Source: an uncultured Sphingomonadaceae bacterium
GTDB taxonomy: Bacteria > Pseudomonadota > Alphaproteobacteria > Sphingomonadales > Sphingomonadaceae
DNA: 64,000 nt
NCBI GenBank assembly: GCA_947488845.1
Contig: CANLBM010000013.1
Span: forward strand, 47,662 to 111,661
Direction of reading: 5' to 3'
Positions 1 to 9,496 of the stretch are shown here, one piece after another (within the stretch, counting starts at the first letter, position 1; each line of letters opens with the position of its first letter). The position numbers were made by a program, and so were the translations under genes. The notes below the pieces were generated by a model. It was not told the origin of the DNA and ran no database searches. It saw only the letters and a list, made by a program, of their open reading frames with translations.

Positions 1-103
1 GGTGGCGTGTAAATCAGGCAGATACATATTCTGATGCCGCGCGTGGTCGCTAGACTGCGATAGCCGTGAAATAAATTCGGAATAAGTTCCGCAATCATAA
101 TAT

Positions 104-118
104 TGGCATGATCATTGC
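104..118 (+). promoter_or_regulatory. sigma-54 promoter of the transglycosylase-flhA operon
   Basis: The sequence TTGGCATGATCATTGC carries the -24 GG (105-106) and -12 GC (117-118) with exactly 10 bases between them, matching the sigma-54 consensus TGGCACG-N4-TTGC. Transcription should begin near base 130, just ahead of the ATG at 151. Two enhancer-binding proteins of the right class are encoded nearby, which supports the call. The activator's upstream site is not evident in the 100 bases available. Confidence 0.85.
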
Positions 119-150
119 TTCTCTCTTTCACAGGAGAATTCGAGCAAAAC

Positions 151-978
151 ATGTCAAACCTATCCATCACTCAAAGCTATGAACGGCGCAGTTTGCCGAA
201 CGTGATTGCGCAATCCGCGCAACGCAATGGCGTTGATTTCAAATATCTGATGGCGCAGGCGCAGCTCGAAAGCGGGATGCGTCCGGATGCCAAGGCGAAC
301 ACGTCCTCGGCAACCGGTCTTTATCAGTTTGTCGAACAGACATGGCTCGGCCTCGTTAAGCAAAAAGGTGGCGATTACGGCCTCGGCTGGGCGCAAGATG
401 CGATCTCCCAGAACCGGAATGGCAAGTTCACAATTGCCGATAGAGACCAGAAATCAAGCATTCTTGCTTTGAGAAACGACCCGACGCTTTCCGCCAATCT
501 GGCGGGCGAATTTGCGCGGGACAATAGCGATTATCTGAAAAATCGCATCGGTCGCGAACCGCAATCTGTCGATCTGTATCTCGCGCATTTCCTGGGACCA
601 GCCGGCGCTGGAAAATTTCTAAATGCATTTGATGCCAATCCCGACGCACCAGCGGCGCCGTCATTTGCAAATGCCGCGCAATCCAACCGGTCAATATTCT
701 ATGATAAGTCTGGTGGTGCACGAAGCTTTCAGGAAATCCGAAACCTGTTCGCCAGAAAACTTGACAATGCTTCCATGATGGCAGTTGGCGGCAATAGTTT
801 TCCGGCTGCCGGAAGAAACTTGCCGCAATCGCAAAAGCCGCTCCCGATGGTCCAGCCAGCCGATTATCTCCGGATCGCCAAAAACTACATCAATGATCAG
901 AGCTCTCCAGACAAGTCCAAGCCGTTCGATGAATCGGCTCGGGTTGCTTATTTGACGCTCGCCACTCTTGGATTATAA
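151..978 (+). CDS. flagellum-associated lytic transglycosylase (SLT domain)
   Basis: A 275-residue protein with an N-terminal SLT lysozyme-like fold: AQLESGM supplies the catalytic Glu, and GLYQF matches the conserved GLMQ-type loop. It probably opens peptidoglycan for the flagellar rod. The next gene, flhA, begins on the base after its stop, so they share a transcript. The ATG at 151 is chosen because the sigma-54 promoter just upstream places the transcript start downstream of the TTG at 115. AGGAG lies at 132-136. No signal peptide is visible, unlike typical periplasmic transglycosylases. The C-terminal 100 residues are low in recognisable motifs. A FlgJ-type role is an alternative. Confidence 0.85.
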   Translation: MSNLSITQSYERRSLPNVIAQSAQRNGVDFKYLMAQAQLESGMRPDAKANTSSATGLYQFVEQTWLGLVKQKGGDYGLGWAQDAISQNRNGKFTIADRDQKSSILALRNDPTLSANLAGEFARDNSDYLKNRIGREPQSVDLYLAHFLGPAGAGKFLNAFDANPDAPAAPSFANAAQSNRSIFYDKSGGARSFQEIRNLFARKLDNASMMAVGGNSFPAAGRNLPQSQKPLPMVQPADYLRIAKNYINDQSSPDKSKPFDESARVAYLTLATLGL

Positions 979-3093
979 ATGAACATGATACAGAATATTT
1001 TCGCACTGGACAAAGTTGCCGGCCATTTGAAATCGGGATTGCTGCCGATGGCGACGCTGTTGCTGGTGATCTTCTTCCTGCTGCCGCTACCGACGATAAT
1101 GCTGGATATCGGTTTCATTTCCAATATCATGATCTCGCTTGCCATTCTGATGGTTGCTCTCAACGCGCGCAAGCCGCTCGATTTTTCCAGCTTTCCAACC
1201 GTTCTGCTGTTCGCGACGCTTCTTCGTTTGGGACTGAACGTCGCATCAACCCGAGTGGTGCTGGTAGAGGGGCATGCGGGCGGCGATTCCGCTGGGCAGA
1301 TTATCGAAGCCTTTGGCGGATTGCTTCTCGGCGGTAACTATGTGGTCGGCATATTCGTGTTCTCCATTGTGATGATTATCAATCTGATCGTCATTACCAA
1401 AGGCGCCGGAAGGGTTTCGGAAGTCTCCGCACGCTTCACCTTGGATGCTTTGCCTGGCAAGCAGATGGCGATCGACGCTGATCTTAACGCCGGCCTGATT
1501 GCTCCGGAAGAAGCAAAGACCCGGAGATCTGAAGTTGCAACCGAGGCTGATTTCTATGGATCGATGGATGGTGCGTCGAAATTTGTAAAAGGCGACGCTG
1601 TTGCCGGGATCTTGATCCTGGCTGTTAACATCATCGGTGGTATTGTGCTGGGCCTTACGACCCATGGGCTGTCCTTTGGCGAAGCCGCGAGCACATATTC
1701 GATGCTCGCAATCGGTGACGCACTGGTTGCACAGGTTCCGGCCTTGATACTGTCGATCGCCGCTGCGGCGATCGTGACGCGGGTTTCATCGACCCAGAAT
1801 CTGGCGGACCAGATCACCGGCCAATTCGGTTCGGGAGCGGCCTGGGTTCCCGTCGCCGTTATTCTTACGATTCTCGGTGTATTGCCGGGCATGCCACATG
1901 TTGTCGTCCTCTCGGCTGCAGCGGTTGCTGGCGGAATCGCCTTTTATCTGATCCGCAAGCCCAAGCCTGTGGAAGTGACCACTGAACCGGTCGTGGATAA
2001 ACATCCGGAACAGATAGATTGGGAAGATGTCTCCGAAAAGGCGCGTCTTGGCATCGAAATCGGATATGGCCTTGTTCCGCTGGTTGAGGACCGCAAGGGT
2101 GCGCCGTTAATGAAACGGATTACCGGTATCCGTCGCCAAATATCCAAAGAACTGGGTTTTGTAATACCGCTTGTCCGGATCAAAGACGATTTGTCACTGG
2201 AACCCAACGGCTATCGGATCATGATGGGGGGAACGGTTCTGGGTGAGGATACGGTTTGGCCGAATGATTTTATCGCGCTTGATGACGGTCACGTGGATTC
2301 GGTAATCGAGGGTCGGCCGTGCAAGGATCCGACATTCGGAATGGATGCCATTTGGATAAGTGCCGACAAAAAGTCTCAAGCAATCGCTGAAGGTTATACC
2401 GTGGTGGATGCACCGACAGTTATCGCGACCCATCTCAATGACGTTGTGAGGCGTAATGCAGCGCAGCTGTTTGGCATGGATGAAGCGCAGAAATTGCTCG
2501 ACTTTCTCAAGGAATCATCGCCACAACTGGTCGACAGCCTCACACCGCAACCTTTGTCGCTATATACGATTACTGCTATTTGCCGCGATCTTCTCGCCGA
2601 CAAAGTACCAGTGAAGGACTTTCAGAAAATTTGTCTGGCAATGTTGGAAGCATCCAGTCTGCACACAGATACAGCACAAATGGTCGACACCATACGACAG
2701 AAAATCGGCAATCTGATCGTCCAAACCATGGTGCCCATCAGCTTGCCCCTTCCGGTCGTGACGCTGGATGCAGAACTGGAAAGTTTGCTCGTTAAGGCGT
2801 TGAAAGTGGGCGAAGATGCCAGCTATCCTATTGAACCGCAACTGGCTCAGAAGATAATCGAAGCCATGGATGAAGCTGCACGCAGCTTGCCGTTGGAAGC
2901 CCGTAACGTGGCCCTTATCACGTCACCGGTTGTGCGGCGTCCGCTTGGCGCTTTGCTTAAACAGCGGTTCCCGGATCTCACGGTTCTTTCCTATCAAGAA
3001 TTGCCTGATGACAAGTCAATTGAAGTGCTGAGCAAGATCGGGGTTCCGCAATCCAGCCACACAATGGCTATCACAGATGCAAATCAAAACTAA
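979..3093 (+). CDS. flhA: flagellar export gate protein FlhA
   Basis: 704 residues, normal for FlhA. The N-terminal half carries about eight hydrophobic segments and the conserved cytoplasmic FHIPEP-type loop (ARFTLDALPGKQMAIDADLNAG). The C-terminal half is the soluble ring domain that docks chaperone-substrate complexes. FlhA forms the proton-driven export gate with FlhB and FliPQR, all encoded downstream in this window. The ATG abuts the transglycosylase stop codon, implying coupled translation from the sigma-54 promoter at 104-118. Confidence 0.97.
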   Translation: MNMIQNIFALDKVAGHLKSGLLPMATLLLVIFFLLPLPTIMLDIGFISNIMISLAILMVALNARKPLDFSSFPTVLLFATLLRLGLNVASTRVVLVEGHAGGDSAGQIIEAFGGLLLGGNYVVGIFVFSIVMIINLIVITKGAGRVSEVSARFTLDALPGKQMAIDADLNAGLIAPEEAKTRRSEVATEADFYGSMDGASKFVKGDAVAGILILAVNIIGGIVLGLTTHGLSFGEAASTYSMLAIGDALVAQVPALILSIAAAAIVTRVSSTQNLADQITGQFGSGAAWVPVAVILTILGVLPGMPHVVVLSAAAVAGGIAFYLIRKPKPVEVTTEPVVDKHPEQIDWEDVSEKARLGIEIGYGLVPLVEDRKGAPLMKRITGIRRQISKELGFVIPLVRIKDDLSLEPNGYRIMMGGTVLGEDTVWPNDFIALDDGHVDSVIEGRPCKDPTFGMDAIWISADKKSQAIAEGYTVVDAPTVIATHLNDVVRRNAAQLFGMDEAQKLLDFLKESSPQLVDSLTPQPLSLYTITAICRDLLADKVPVKDFQKICLAMLEASSLHTDTAQMVDTIRQKIGNLIVQTMVPISLPLPVVTLDAELESLLVKALKVGEDASYPIEPQLAQKIIEAMDEAARSLPLEARNVALITSPVVRRPLGALLKQRFPDLTVLSYQELPDDKSIEVLSKIGVPQSSHTMAITDANQN

Positions 3094-3113
3094 CTACCAA
3101 TCGGAAGTACGCT

Positions 3114-3833
3114 ATGTTGAAAACAAAGAGCCGCGCATCCCAAGCCTACGGCGCGATGAGAATAGACGAAAATCGGCTGATTGAAGAAAATCAGTCGTTG
3201 GTTACAAAGATTGCATGGCAGGTAAAATCATTTGCGCCCGACCAGATGGAGATCGAAGACCTGATTCAGGTCGGACTGGTCGCAATGGTCGAGGCTGCAA
3301 AGAAATATGTCGATCAAGGACATAGTTTCAGTACTTATCTATACGTCCGTGTCCGAGGCGCAATGATTGATGATTTGAGATCAACATGCAATTTGCGCAG
3401 AACGTCGGTTGATTGGCATAAGAAAGTGCGCAGGTGTCGGGACAAGCTGGTGAAGGAGCTTGGCCGGGAGCCCGATGAGTCAGAACTGGCGCTGGGGCTG
3501 GATATGGATCCTGCCGATTTCCGCAAACACGCAGATAGGGCGATTGACGTACATCTCGGTTCACTCGACGAAGTGTATTGCGATTCCAGTAGCTGGTTTA
3601 CGGACCAGGAAGACGATCAGCATGAAAAGTTGGAAAAGTCGCAGATGGTGGAACTGCTGTCTGCAAATCTGAAGCAGCTGAACGAACGTGAACAACTCAT
3701 ACTCAATTGCTATTTTGTGGAGGAGATGCAGCTTGATGAGATTGGTGAGATACTCGGTGTATCTTCAGTGCGCATATGCCAGATCAAAAAACGGGCACTG
3801 GAAAAACTTCAAGTTGCCATGACTATGAACTAG
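3114..3833 (+). CDS. fliA: flagellar sigma factor FliA (sigma-28)
   Basis: 239 residues with sigma-70 region 2 at about residues 25-95 (DLIQVGLVAMVEAAKKY, then STYLYVRVRGAMIDDLRS) and a region 4 helix-turn-helix at the C-terminus (DEIGEILGVSSVRICQIKKRALEKL). Region 1.1 is absent, as in FliA. It should direct late flagellar genes. A matching promoter lies before the neighbouring flagellin gene, with similar ones before fliD and the PilZ gene at 22.9 kb. It follows flhA by 20 bases, so it probably belongs to the same sigma-54 operon. No flgM anti-sigma gene is in the window. Confidence 0.94.
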   Translation: MLKTKSRASQAYGAMRIDENRLIEENQSLVTKIAWQVKSFAPDQMEIEDLIQVGLVAMVEAAKKYVDQGHSFSTYLYVRVRGAMIDDLRSTCNLRRTSVDWHKKVRRCRDKLVKELGREPDESELALGLDMDPADFRKHADRAIDVHLGSLDEVYCDSSSWFTDQEDDQHEKLEKSQMVELLSANLKQLNEREQLILNCYFVEEMQLDEIGEILGVSSVRICQIKKRALEKLQVAMTMN

Positions 3834-3880
3834 TTTTCTCTGTAGCATTTACCAACAACTCACTGTCGGTTCTGATCAAT

Positions 3881-3916
3881 AAAAAAAGCCTCCTCCTGAC
3901 CAGGAAGAGGCTTTTT
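3881..3916. terminator. bidirectional terminator between fliA and flagellin
   Basis: An A-run, then AAGCCTC and CAGGAAGAGGCTT form a GC-rich stem with a short loop, followed by a T-run. Read from either strand it is a hairpin with a U-tract, and it sits between the convergent ends of fliA and the flagellin gene. Confidence 0.85.
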
Positions 3917-3936
3917 CGTATTGATGGAGTCTGATA

Positions 3937-4752
3937 TTACCGGAGCAGGCTGAGAACAGACTGCTGAGACTGGTTCGCCTGCGACAACATCGCCGTCGAA
4001 GCCTGGCTCAGGATCTGGTTTTTTGCCAGTTCGGTTGTTTCAGCAGAGAAGTCGACGTCCATGATACGCGAACGTGATTCCGAGATGTTCGCCACGCGAT
4101 CCGACAGGTTGGAAATCGTGGTTTGCAGACGGTTCTGGTCGGCACCCAAAGAAGCCTGTGCGGTTGTGACCGTATCTAGAGCGGTATCCAGAAGGCCAAG
4201 TGCAGTGGTTGCGCCAGCTTCGGTGCTGATGTCCAAGGCGTCAATACCCAGAGTCGCGGCCGTGACATCTGTCAAAGTGATCGCCACCGTCTGACTGGCG
4301 TCGCTGCCGGTCTGGATGTTGATTGTAGCGTTGGTTCCGTCAAGCAATGCAACATCGTTGAAGGTTGTCCGCGACGCAACATCACCGATCTGTGCAATCA
4401 AAGCGGTAACTTCGGTCTGAAGGTTGTCGCGGTCGCCGGTCGAAAGCGTACCGTTGGCAGACTGGACAGACAGTTCACGCATACGCTGCATCATACTGGT
4501 GATTTCGTTCATGCCACCTTCAGCAGTCTGCGCCAGCGAAATGCCGTCGTTCGAGTTACGAATGGCCATGTTCAGTCCACGGACTTCCGAGGTCATACGT
4601 GTGGCGATCGAGTAGCCAGCAGCATCGTCCGCAGCTGAGTTTACTCGGCTACCGGTTGAAAGGCGTTCGATAGATTTTGCGAGACCCATTTCAGCTTGGT
4701 TAGAAGCATAGCTGGTGCGCATGGCGGTTACATTGGTTCCGATTACAGTCAT
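3937..4752 (-). CDS. fliC: flagellin
   Basis: A 271-residue flagellin, short for the family because the variable central region is minimal. The N-terminal D0/D1 helices ([40 protein letters not shown]) and the C-terminal helix ending SVLSLLR are intact. It is the filament subunit exported through the FlhAB-FliPQR gate. It has its own sigma-28 promoter at 4830-4856 and an AAGGA ribosome site about 10 bases before the ATG. It faces EBP1 across a regulatory region with three palindromes. Confidence 0.96.
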   Translation of the reverse strand: MTVIGTNVTAMRTSYASNQAEMGLAKSIERLSTGSRVNSAADDAAGYSIATRMTSEVRGLNMAIRNSNDGISLAQTAEGGMNEITSMMQRMRELSVQSANGTLSTGDRDNLQTEVTALIAQIGDVASRTTFNDVALLDGTNATINIQTGSDASQTVAITLTDVTAATLGIDALDISTEAGATTALGLLDTALDTVTTAQASLGADQNRLQTTISNLSDRVANISESRSRIMDVDFSAETTELAKNQILSQASTAMLSQANQSQQSVLSLLR

Positions 4753-4829
4753 GATCTTGTCCTTTTCACAGTTCGAATAGTCGTTTCATCTAACGGGTCA
4801 CCTCGACAGATGAAGCGGCCTCGAGGAAG

Positions 4830-4856
4830 TTAACGGCGGGCCCGAAATATAATTAA
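4830..4856 (-). promoter_or_regulatory. sigma-28 promoter of the flagellin gene
   Basis: On the minus strand a -35 element TTAATTAT (4856-4849) is followed by 11 bases and the -10 element GCCGTTAA (4837-4830). The enterobacterial FliA consensus is TAAAGTTT-N11-GCCGATAA, so the -10 matches 7 of 8 and the spacing is exact. The leader to the ATG is about 70 bases. Confidence 0.75.
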
Positions 4857-4865
4857 GTGAAAAGG

Positions 4866-4931
4866 TGTCGGGTTTCCGACAAGCTATGGAAAAACCGTCC
4901 GTTTTCCGACACAAATGACGGATTTTCGACA
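4866..4931. repeat. three palindromic operator-like sites between flagellin and EBP1
   Basis: Three 16-bp dyads share the form TGTCGG-NTTT-CCGACA. They are 4866-4881 (perfect: TGTCGG-GTTT-CCGACA), 4896-4911 (CGTCCG-TTTT-CCGACA) and 4916-4931 (TGACGG-ATTT-TCGACA). Centres are 30 and 20 bases apart. They lie about 70-135 bases upstream of the expected start from the sigma-54 promoter at 4975, the usual distance for enhancer sites. They also lie just upstream of the flagellin sigma-28 promoter. The bound protein is not known; an encoded enhancer-binding protein is the natural candidate. Confidence 0.65.
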
Positions 4932-4974
4932 GTTTTATCGGCAATAATCGGCAGATTCTTGCCGATCACCAAAC

Positions 4975-4989
4975 TGGCACGGCCATTGC
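4975..4989 (+). promoter_or_regulatory. sigma-54 promoter of EBP1 and the fliEFGHIJ operon
   Basis: TGGCACGGCCATTGC matches the sigma-54 consensus TGGCACG-N4-TTGC at every defined position, with GG at 4976-4977 and GC at 4988-4989. The transcript should start near 5001, which excludes the TTG at 4997 as a start codon and leaves about 50 bases of leader before the ATG at 5054. Confidence 0.9.
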
Positions 4990-5053
4990 AAAGTAGTTGG
5001 CGAGCACCGGGATATTAGATCCGATGCTCGGTGAACGACGCAAGGGAATGGCC

Positions 5054-6325
5054 ATGATCAACGATAAACTGAAGCCTAGCCTGGTCTCTAGGTTTCCAGA
5101 ACTTGTCGATTTGCTAGCGAGTATTGAAACAATTCACTCGCACCCGCTGCTTTCATCTTCCGCTGAGCATCCACCCCGCACAGCCCGCGAAGCATCCAAA
5201 GATGAATGTAAAGGAGCAAAAGATCCCGTCGTGGTTTACCGCGATGGACCGTTCCACTTCGTTCCGGCTACCCTCAGCCAACCACTGCGTATCGAATTCG
5301 GCAATGCGGACAGAGAATTTGGTCTGTCTTGCATTGTTGAATCGATGCGCGGTGGCAAGGGGCCAGCTTATGCGGACCCCAATTCGATAGCTTTATATAA
5401 ATATGCCGCTCGCGTGGCGCGCAGCGATGCTAACGTCATGATCACCGGCGAGACCGGTACCGGCAAAGAAGGCATGGCTAGATTCATCCATGAAAATAGC
5501 GAACGGGCAAACAAGCCGTTTGTCACCGTTAACTGTGCGGCAATTACCGAGTCCATGATCGAGTCCATCTTGTTCGGACATAAGAAGGGTGCCTTCACCG
5601 GCGCTTACAACAGCGCGGTTGGCCTGTTCAAGGAAGCAGACGGCGGCACAATATTTCTCGACGAGATTACCGAGATGCCGCTCGAAAGCCAGTCCAAGCT
5701 GCTGCGCGTGCTCCAGGAAGGCGAAATACTTCCGGTGGGCGCCTCCCGTCATGAAAAGATCAATGTCCGTGTTTTTTGCGCGGCAAACCGCGACTTTGCC
5801 CAAGAAGTTGGGGCAGGGCGCTTCCGCGAGGATCTCTACTGGCGTTTGAACGTCATGCCAGTCGATCTTCTCCCTCTTGCTCAACGGCCCGCCGATATTG
5901 TTGCCATTGCTGCATTCATGATGATCGGTTTTCAAAAACGGAGCGAACGATTCATTTCGCTTTCCCGTTGCTGTGTCGAGCGACTGAAAGAACATAAATG
6001 GCCGGGCAATGTGCGCGAGCTATCCAATGTCCTGCAACGTGCACTGGTTATGTGCGACGGTGATCGGATTAAGGCCGACGATCTCGTCTTCTCGGGCGCC
6101 CGGTTAACAGCAACGCCGAAGCAGGATGATGTTTCAGCCAGTCATTCGTCGCGATTCATTCGCGGACGTGATCTGCACTCGATTTCCAAAAATGTCGAAT
6201 ATGAAGCAATCAATCAAACATTGGAAAAAACCAACGGCAATCGCCGTGACGCCGCAAAAGAACTTGGCATCTCGGAACGCACTTTGCGTTACCGGATGGC
6301 CGATATGCGCGCGCTGGCAGCATAA
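5054..6325 (+). CDS. sigma-54 enhancer-binding protein EBP1 (flagellar regulator, FleT/FlbD-like)
   Basis: 423 residues. An N-terminal segment of about 115 residues shows no recognisable receiver motifs. A complete AAA+ domain follows: Walker A GETGTGKE (132-139), GAFTGA (179-184), Walker B GGTIFLDE (197-204) and WPGNVREL. A Fis-type helix-turn-helix ([21 protein letters not shown]) ends the protein. The GAFTGA loop means it can contact sigma-54. The ATG at 5054 is preferred because AAGGGA lies 6 bases upstream; the ATG at 5024 is the main alternative. It sits 14 bases ahead of fliE, so it probably leads the fliE-flhB operon, and its own promoter is sigma-54 dependent. Confidence 0.88.
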   Translation: MINDKLKPSLVSRFPELVDLLASIETIHSHPLLSSSAEHPPRTAREASKDECKGAKDPVVVYRDGPFHFVPATLSQPLRIEFGNADREFGLSCIVESMRGGKGPAYADPNSIALYKYAARVARSDANVMITGETGTGKEGMARFIHENSERANKPFVTVNCAAITESMIESILFGHKKGAFTGAYNSAVGLFKEADGGTIFLDEITEMPLESQSKLLRVLQEGEILPVGASRHEKINVRVFCAANRDFAQEVGAGRFREDLYWRLNVMPVDLLPLAQRPADIVAIAAFMMIGFQKRSERFISLSRCCVERLKEHKWPGNVRELSNVLQRALVMCDGDRIKADDLVFSGARLTATPKQDDVSASHSSRFIRGRDLHSISKNVEYEAINQTLEKTNGNRRDAAKELGISERTLRYRMADMRALAA

Positions 6326-6339
6326 AGAGGAGCTAAGAA

Positions 6340-6699
6340 ATGTCTTCCGTCAATATGAATAGCCTGATGGCCGCACGTAATGCCATCCTGAACCAGAACA
6401 ACGCGCTGCAGGAAATTGCCAAGAATGCCAGCCTGGCTGGACCGGGGCAAACCTCTGCTCCCGCAGAAACGGCAGGTTCGAACAATTTCTCGACCCAGCT
6501 CACCAGCGCGCTTCAGGAAGTCAATAAACTTCAAATAGCAGCAGATGAGGAAACGAAGGCCTATCAGATGGGCGAAAGCAATGACGTGGCCGCTGTTATG
6601 CTCGCGAAGCATAAAGCATCCTTGGGATTTGAGTCCACTTTGCAAGTTCGCAACAAATTATTGTCGGCCTACCAAGACATCATGAACATGCAGGTATAA
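6340..6699 (+). CDS. fliE: flagellar hook-basal body protein FliE
   Basis: 119 residues with the conserved FliE C-terminal half (VAAVMLAKHKASLGFESTLQVRNKLLSAYQDIMNMQV). FliE joins the MS ring to the rod and is the first substrate of the export apparatus. A strong GAGGAG site lies about 7 bases before the ATG. It sits between EBP1 and fliF in one operon, with fliF starting 3 bases after its stop. Confidence 0.95.
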   Translation: MSSVNMNSLMAARNAILNQNNALQEIAKNASLAGPGQTSAPAETAGSNNFSTQLTSALQEVNKLQIAADEETKAYQMGESNDVAAVMLAKHKASLGFESTLQVRNKLLSAYQDIMNMQV

Positions 6700-6702
6700 T
6701 AG

Positions 6703-8451
6703 ATGGCCGAGCAATCATCAACTGGTCAGGCGCTGACAACCGCGAGCCCCAATGCATTGCAGCCGGCGATCGGTAGTTATGCAAATGCGAGCGGCCCGAT
6801 GGGCTGGCTCAGTGCTTTTATCAAACAGCCCGCTGTCGCGCGGGCAATGCCGCTAATCATAATGTCTTCTGTCATCTTAGCCGCCATCACTGTGTGGCTG
6901 GTTCTTCGCGAGCCACCTCAGCGTGATCTATTTCGCGGGCTGCCCGACAATGACAAGTCCGCGGTGATGCAAGCATTGCAGGTCGCCAATATTGCCTATG
7001 AAGTCGATGATGATACCGGCACACTAACGGTCAGCAAAGAAGATTACCATTCGGCTAAGATTGAACTGGCGGGCCAAGGTTTGCCAAGATCCGCGCCTAG
7101 CGGTGACACTATTATGTCCACTATGCCCATGGGCGCAAGCAGGGCGGTTGAATCGGAAAAGCTAAGAAATGCCCGCGAGATGGATTTGGCGCGTTCGATC
7201 GAAGCGATTGATAGCGTCATATCTGCGCGGGTCCATTTGGCCGTCGAACAACCTAGCATATTCTTGCGGGACAGAAATGAGCCTTCTGCTTCGGTAATAT
7301 TGCATCTCGCGAGTTCAGCCAGACTTGATGAAAAAGAGACGCAGGCAATTTTGAATCTGGTTGCCAGTTCCGTGCCCGGGCTTTCGGCATCCAACGTATC
7401 CGTGATCGATCAAAACGGCCGGCTGTTGTCGAGCAACAGCGAGGGCTTGTCCTCTGGCAGCGATACGCAACTGAAGGTGAAGGCAGCGATCGAGGACCGC
7501 TATCGCCAGTCTCTGGCCAGTTTGCTGACACCACTTGTCGGGCCCGGAAACTTCGTTGCAGAGGTCACTGCCGATGTAAATTTTGACGAAAAGCAGGCGA
7601 CAAGTGAAACTTATCCGCTTGATGGCTCGGTATTGCGTTCTGAACAGGGACAAAAGTCGAACGAAATTGCTGGAAACGCCGCAGGCGGGATTCCAGGCGC
7701 GTTGGCTAACCGTCCTCCCGACGCTGCTGAGGTTGCGGAACAACCCGGAGGAGCCGAGGAGGAGGGTGCGAATGTAGCGGAACCTCGCAGAACCAGCGAA
7801 GAATATCGCCGAAACTTTGAACTTGCCCGTGAGGTGGCGGTGACCAATCAAGCGCCGGGGCAGGTATCACGATTGTCCGTTGCAGTAGCAATCGACGACC
7901 GCGCTTTAAAAAACAAAAAATCTCCCAAGGAAATTCAGGAGATCGAAAAACTCATCAAAGGCACTGTCGGCTATAGCCTTGATCGGGGCGACCAGATTGC
8001 GGTGACGGCGCGTAGATTTAAAGCTGTAGCCGACGATCCGGTCACGGAAACCTGGTATGAAACTTCCTGGTTCAGCATGTTGATACGTAATCTGTCTGCA
8101 TTATTGGTCGCCCTGCTGCTTATATTCGGCATTGGTCGTCCGGTTTTGAAACGCTGGCAAACATCTGAAAAAGCGTTGCGCTCCGGTAATAATCAAAAGG
8201 CTCTCACCGGTGACGGCGTGACGGCCGACGGCCTCAATCAAGATGGTACCGAGGATGGCGGGTCACTCGAAAATCAAACAGCAGGCGCCCTTGGTCCCCC
8301 GGTGACCATAGACATGATCACTTCGGCCAAAAGCTATCAGGAACGCGCTGTTTTGACTCAAAATTTCGTCAAACAGAACCCCGATCACGCAGCTCTGGTT
8401 GTGAAGGAGTTGCTCAAGGAATCTGATGAACTGGAAGAAGTAGATGGCTGA
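6703..8451 (+). CDS. fliF: flagellar MS-ring protein FliF
   Basis: 582 residues, the usual FliF size. Two membrane segments flank a large periplasmic region, one near residues 48-68 (PLIIMSSVILAAITVWLVL) and one near 460-480 (LIRNLSALLVALLLIFGIG). The ring-building domain contains DYHSAKIELAGQGLPRS and EKLRNAREMDLARSIEAIDSV. The C-terminal tail binds FliG, encoded next with an 8-base overlap. A charged insert near 345-365 (AEQPGGAEEEGANVAEP) lies in the variable region. Confidence 0.97.
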   Translation: MAEQSSTGQALTTASPNALQPAIGSYANASGPMGWLSAFIKQPAVARAMPLIIMSSVILAAITVWLVLREPPQRDLFRGLPDNDKSAVMQALQVANIAYEVDDDTGTLTVSKEDYHSAKIELAGQGLPRSAPSGDTIMSTMPMGASRAVESEKLRNAREMDLARSIEAIDSVISARVHLAVEQPSIFLRDRNEPSASVILHLASSARLDEKETQAILNLVASSVPGLSASNVSVIDQNGRLLSSNSEGLSSGSDTQLKVKAAIEDRYRQSLASLLTPLVGPGNFVAEVTADVNFDEKQATSETYPLDGSVLRSEQGQKSNEIAGNAAGGIPGALANRPPDAAEVAEQPGGAEEEGANVAEPRRTSEEYRRNFELAREVAVTNQAPGQVSRLSVAVAIDDRALKNKKSPKEIQEIEKLIKGTVGYSLDRGDQIAVTARRFKAVADDPVTETWYETSWFSMLIRNLSALLVALLLIFGIGRPVLKRWQTSEKALRSGNNQKALTGDGVTADGLNQDGTEDGGSLENQTAGALGPPVTIDMITSAKSYQERAVLTQNFVKQNPDHAALVVKELLKESDELEEVDG

Positions 8452-9496
8452 TACCGCAGAAAAAGATGATGTTGAAATCGCCGAACAAGGCAAACAACTG
8501 GAACTGATCACCGGACGCCAGACCGCAGCCATATTGATGCTGCTGTTCAACGACGAGGAAGCTGCCCAGATACTTGAGCGGCTCGAACCTCATGAAGTGG
8601 AAGCATTGGGTGAAGCAATGTTCAGCGTTGCCAATGTTGATGCGACGCAGATTGACGGTTCACTGGATCGCTTTCTGTTGCTGACCATGAACCAGACAAT
8701 GTTGTCCTATAAGTCCGATGAAAAAGTCAGTCGTGTTTTTCGCAAGGCTTTGGGTACTTCGCGCGCAGAGACGATTATGAATCGTTTCGCTCCCAAACGG
8801 CCCAGTAACATTGCCGAAATGCTAAAATGGATTCCGGCAAAGGATATTGCCCATCTGATAACAAGCGAACCGCCTCAGATCTCTGCGGTGCTTATGTCGT
8901 TTCTAACGCCGGAGGTGGCCGCAGAAACAATAGAATTGCTGCCTTCAGAGATTCAGGCAGATTTGATTTACCGGGTAGCGACGCTCGGGCCTGTCAGCGG
9001 TAAGGCGCTGGCTCACATCCAGGCTCTTTTGGAGAACACGACACCTAGCGAAGCAGACACTGTTCCGCCGATGGAGGTCGGAGGCGTTCTCGACAGTGCA
9101 ACGATCATCAACAATCTCCCGAAAGAACGGGGTCGGTCGTTGCTCAAGGAATTGATGAAGCGCGACAAGATAACCGCGAAACTTATTGAGGACGAGATGT
9201 TTATCTTCGCGGATCTGATGAACCTGAACAAAAAGGATATCGGTTCTGTTGTCCGGAAAATTGACGCCAGTATCCTTGTTCCCGCGCTGCGAGGAGCTCC
9301 GAATAATCTCAAGGCCAAGATTTTTGGGGCTATGTCAAAACGGGCGGCCGAAACCATTCAGGACGATATGGCTGAAGCGCCACCGCAACCGATGGATGCC
9401 GTCATTGCCGCACAAAAGGCCATTATTGCGGTCGCCAAAGTCATGCTCGACAACGGCGAAATAAATATAGCCGGTGCAGGAGCTGATTATGTCTGA
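8444..9496 (+). CDS. fliG: flagellar motor switch protein FliG
   Basis: 350 residues with N-terminal, middle and C-terminal armadillo-like domains. AAILMLLFNDEEAAQILERLEPHEVEALGEAM is the FliF-binding domain, and the C-terminal torque helix carries the charged KRDKITAKLIEDEMFIFADLMNLNKKDIGSVVRKI stretch in normal order. It forms the cytoplasmic rotor ring with FliM and FliN. Its start overlaps the end of fliF and its end overlaps fliH. Confidence 0.96.
   Translation: MADTAEKDDVEIAEQGKQLELITGRQTAAILMLLFNDEEAAQILERLEPHEVEALGEAMFSVANVDATQIDGSLDRFLLLTMNQTMLSYKSDEKVSRVFRKALGTSRAETIMNRFAPKRPSNIAEMLKWIPAKDIAHLITSEPPQISAVLMSFLTPEVAAETIELLPSEIQADLIYRVATLGPVSGKALAHIQALLENTTPSEADTVPPMEVGGVLDSATIINNLPKERGRSLLKELMKRDKITAKLIEDEMFIFADLMNLNKKDIGSVVRKIDASILVPALRGAPNNLKAKIFGAMSKRAAETIQDDMAEAPPQPMDAVIAAQKAIIAVAKVMLDNGEINIAGAGADYV

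Noticed and set aside
115..150. TTG start at 115 for the transglycosylase
   Set aside because: It overlaps the -12 element of the sigma-54 promoter and lies before the expected transcript start; ATG at 151 is better supported.
4935..4942. Minus-strand GCCGATAA as the flagellin sigma-28 -10 element
   Set aside because: It is a perfect -10 box but has no -35 element at the right distance and would give a leader of about 180 bases; the 4830-4856 site has both boxes.
4997..5053. TTG start at 4997 for EBP1
   Set aside because: The sigma-54 promoter at 4975-4989 puts the transcript start near 5001, so the codon is not transcribed.
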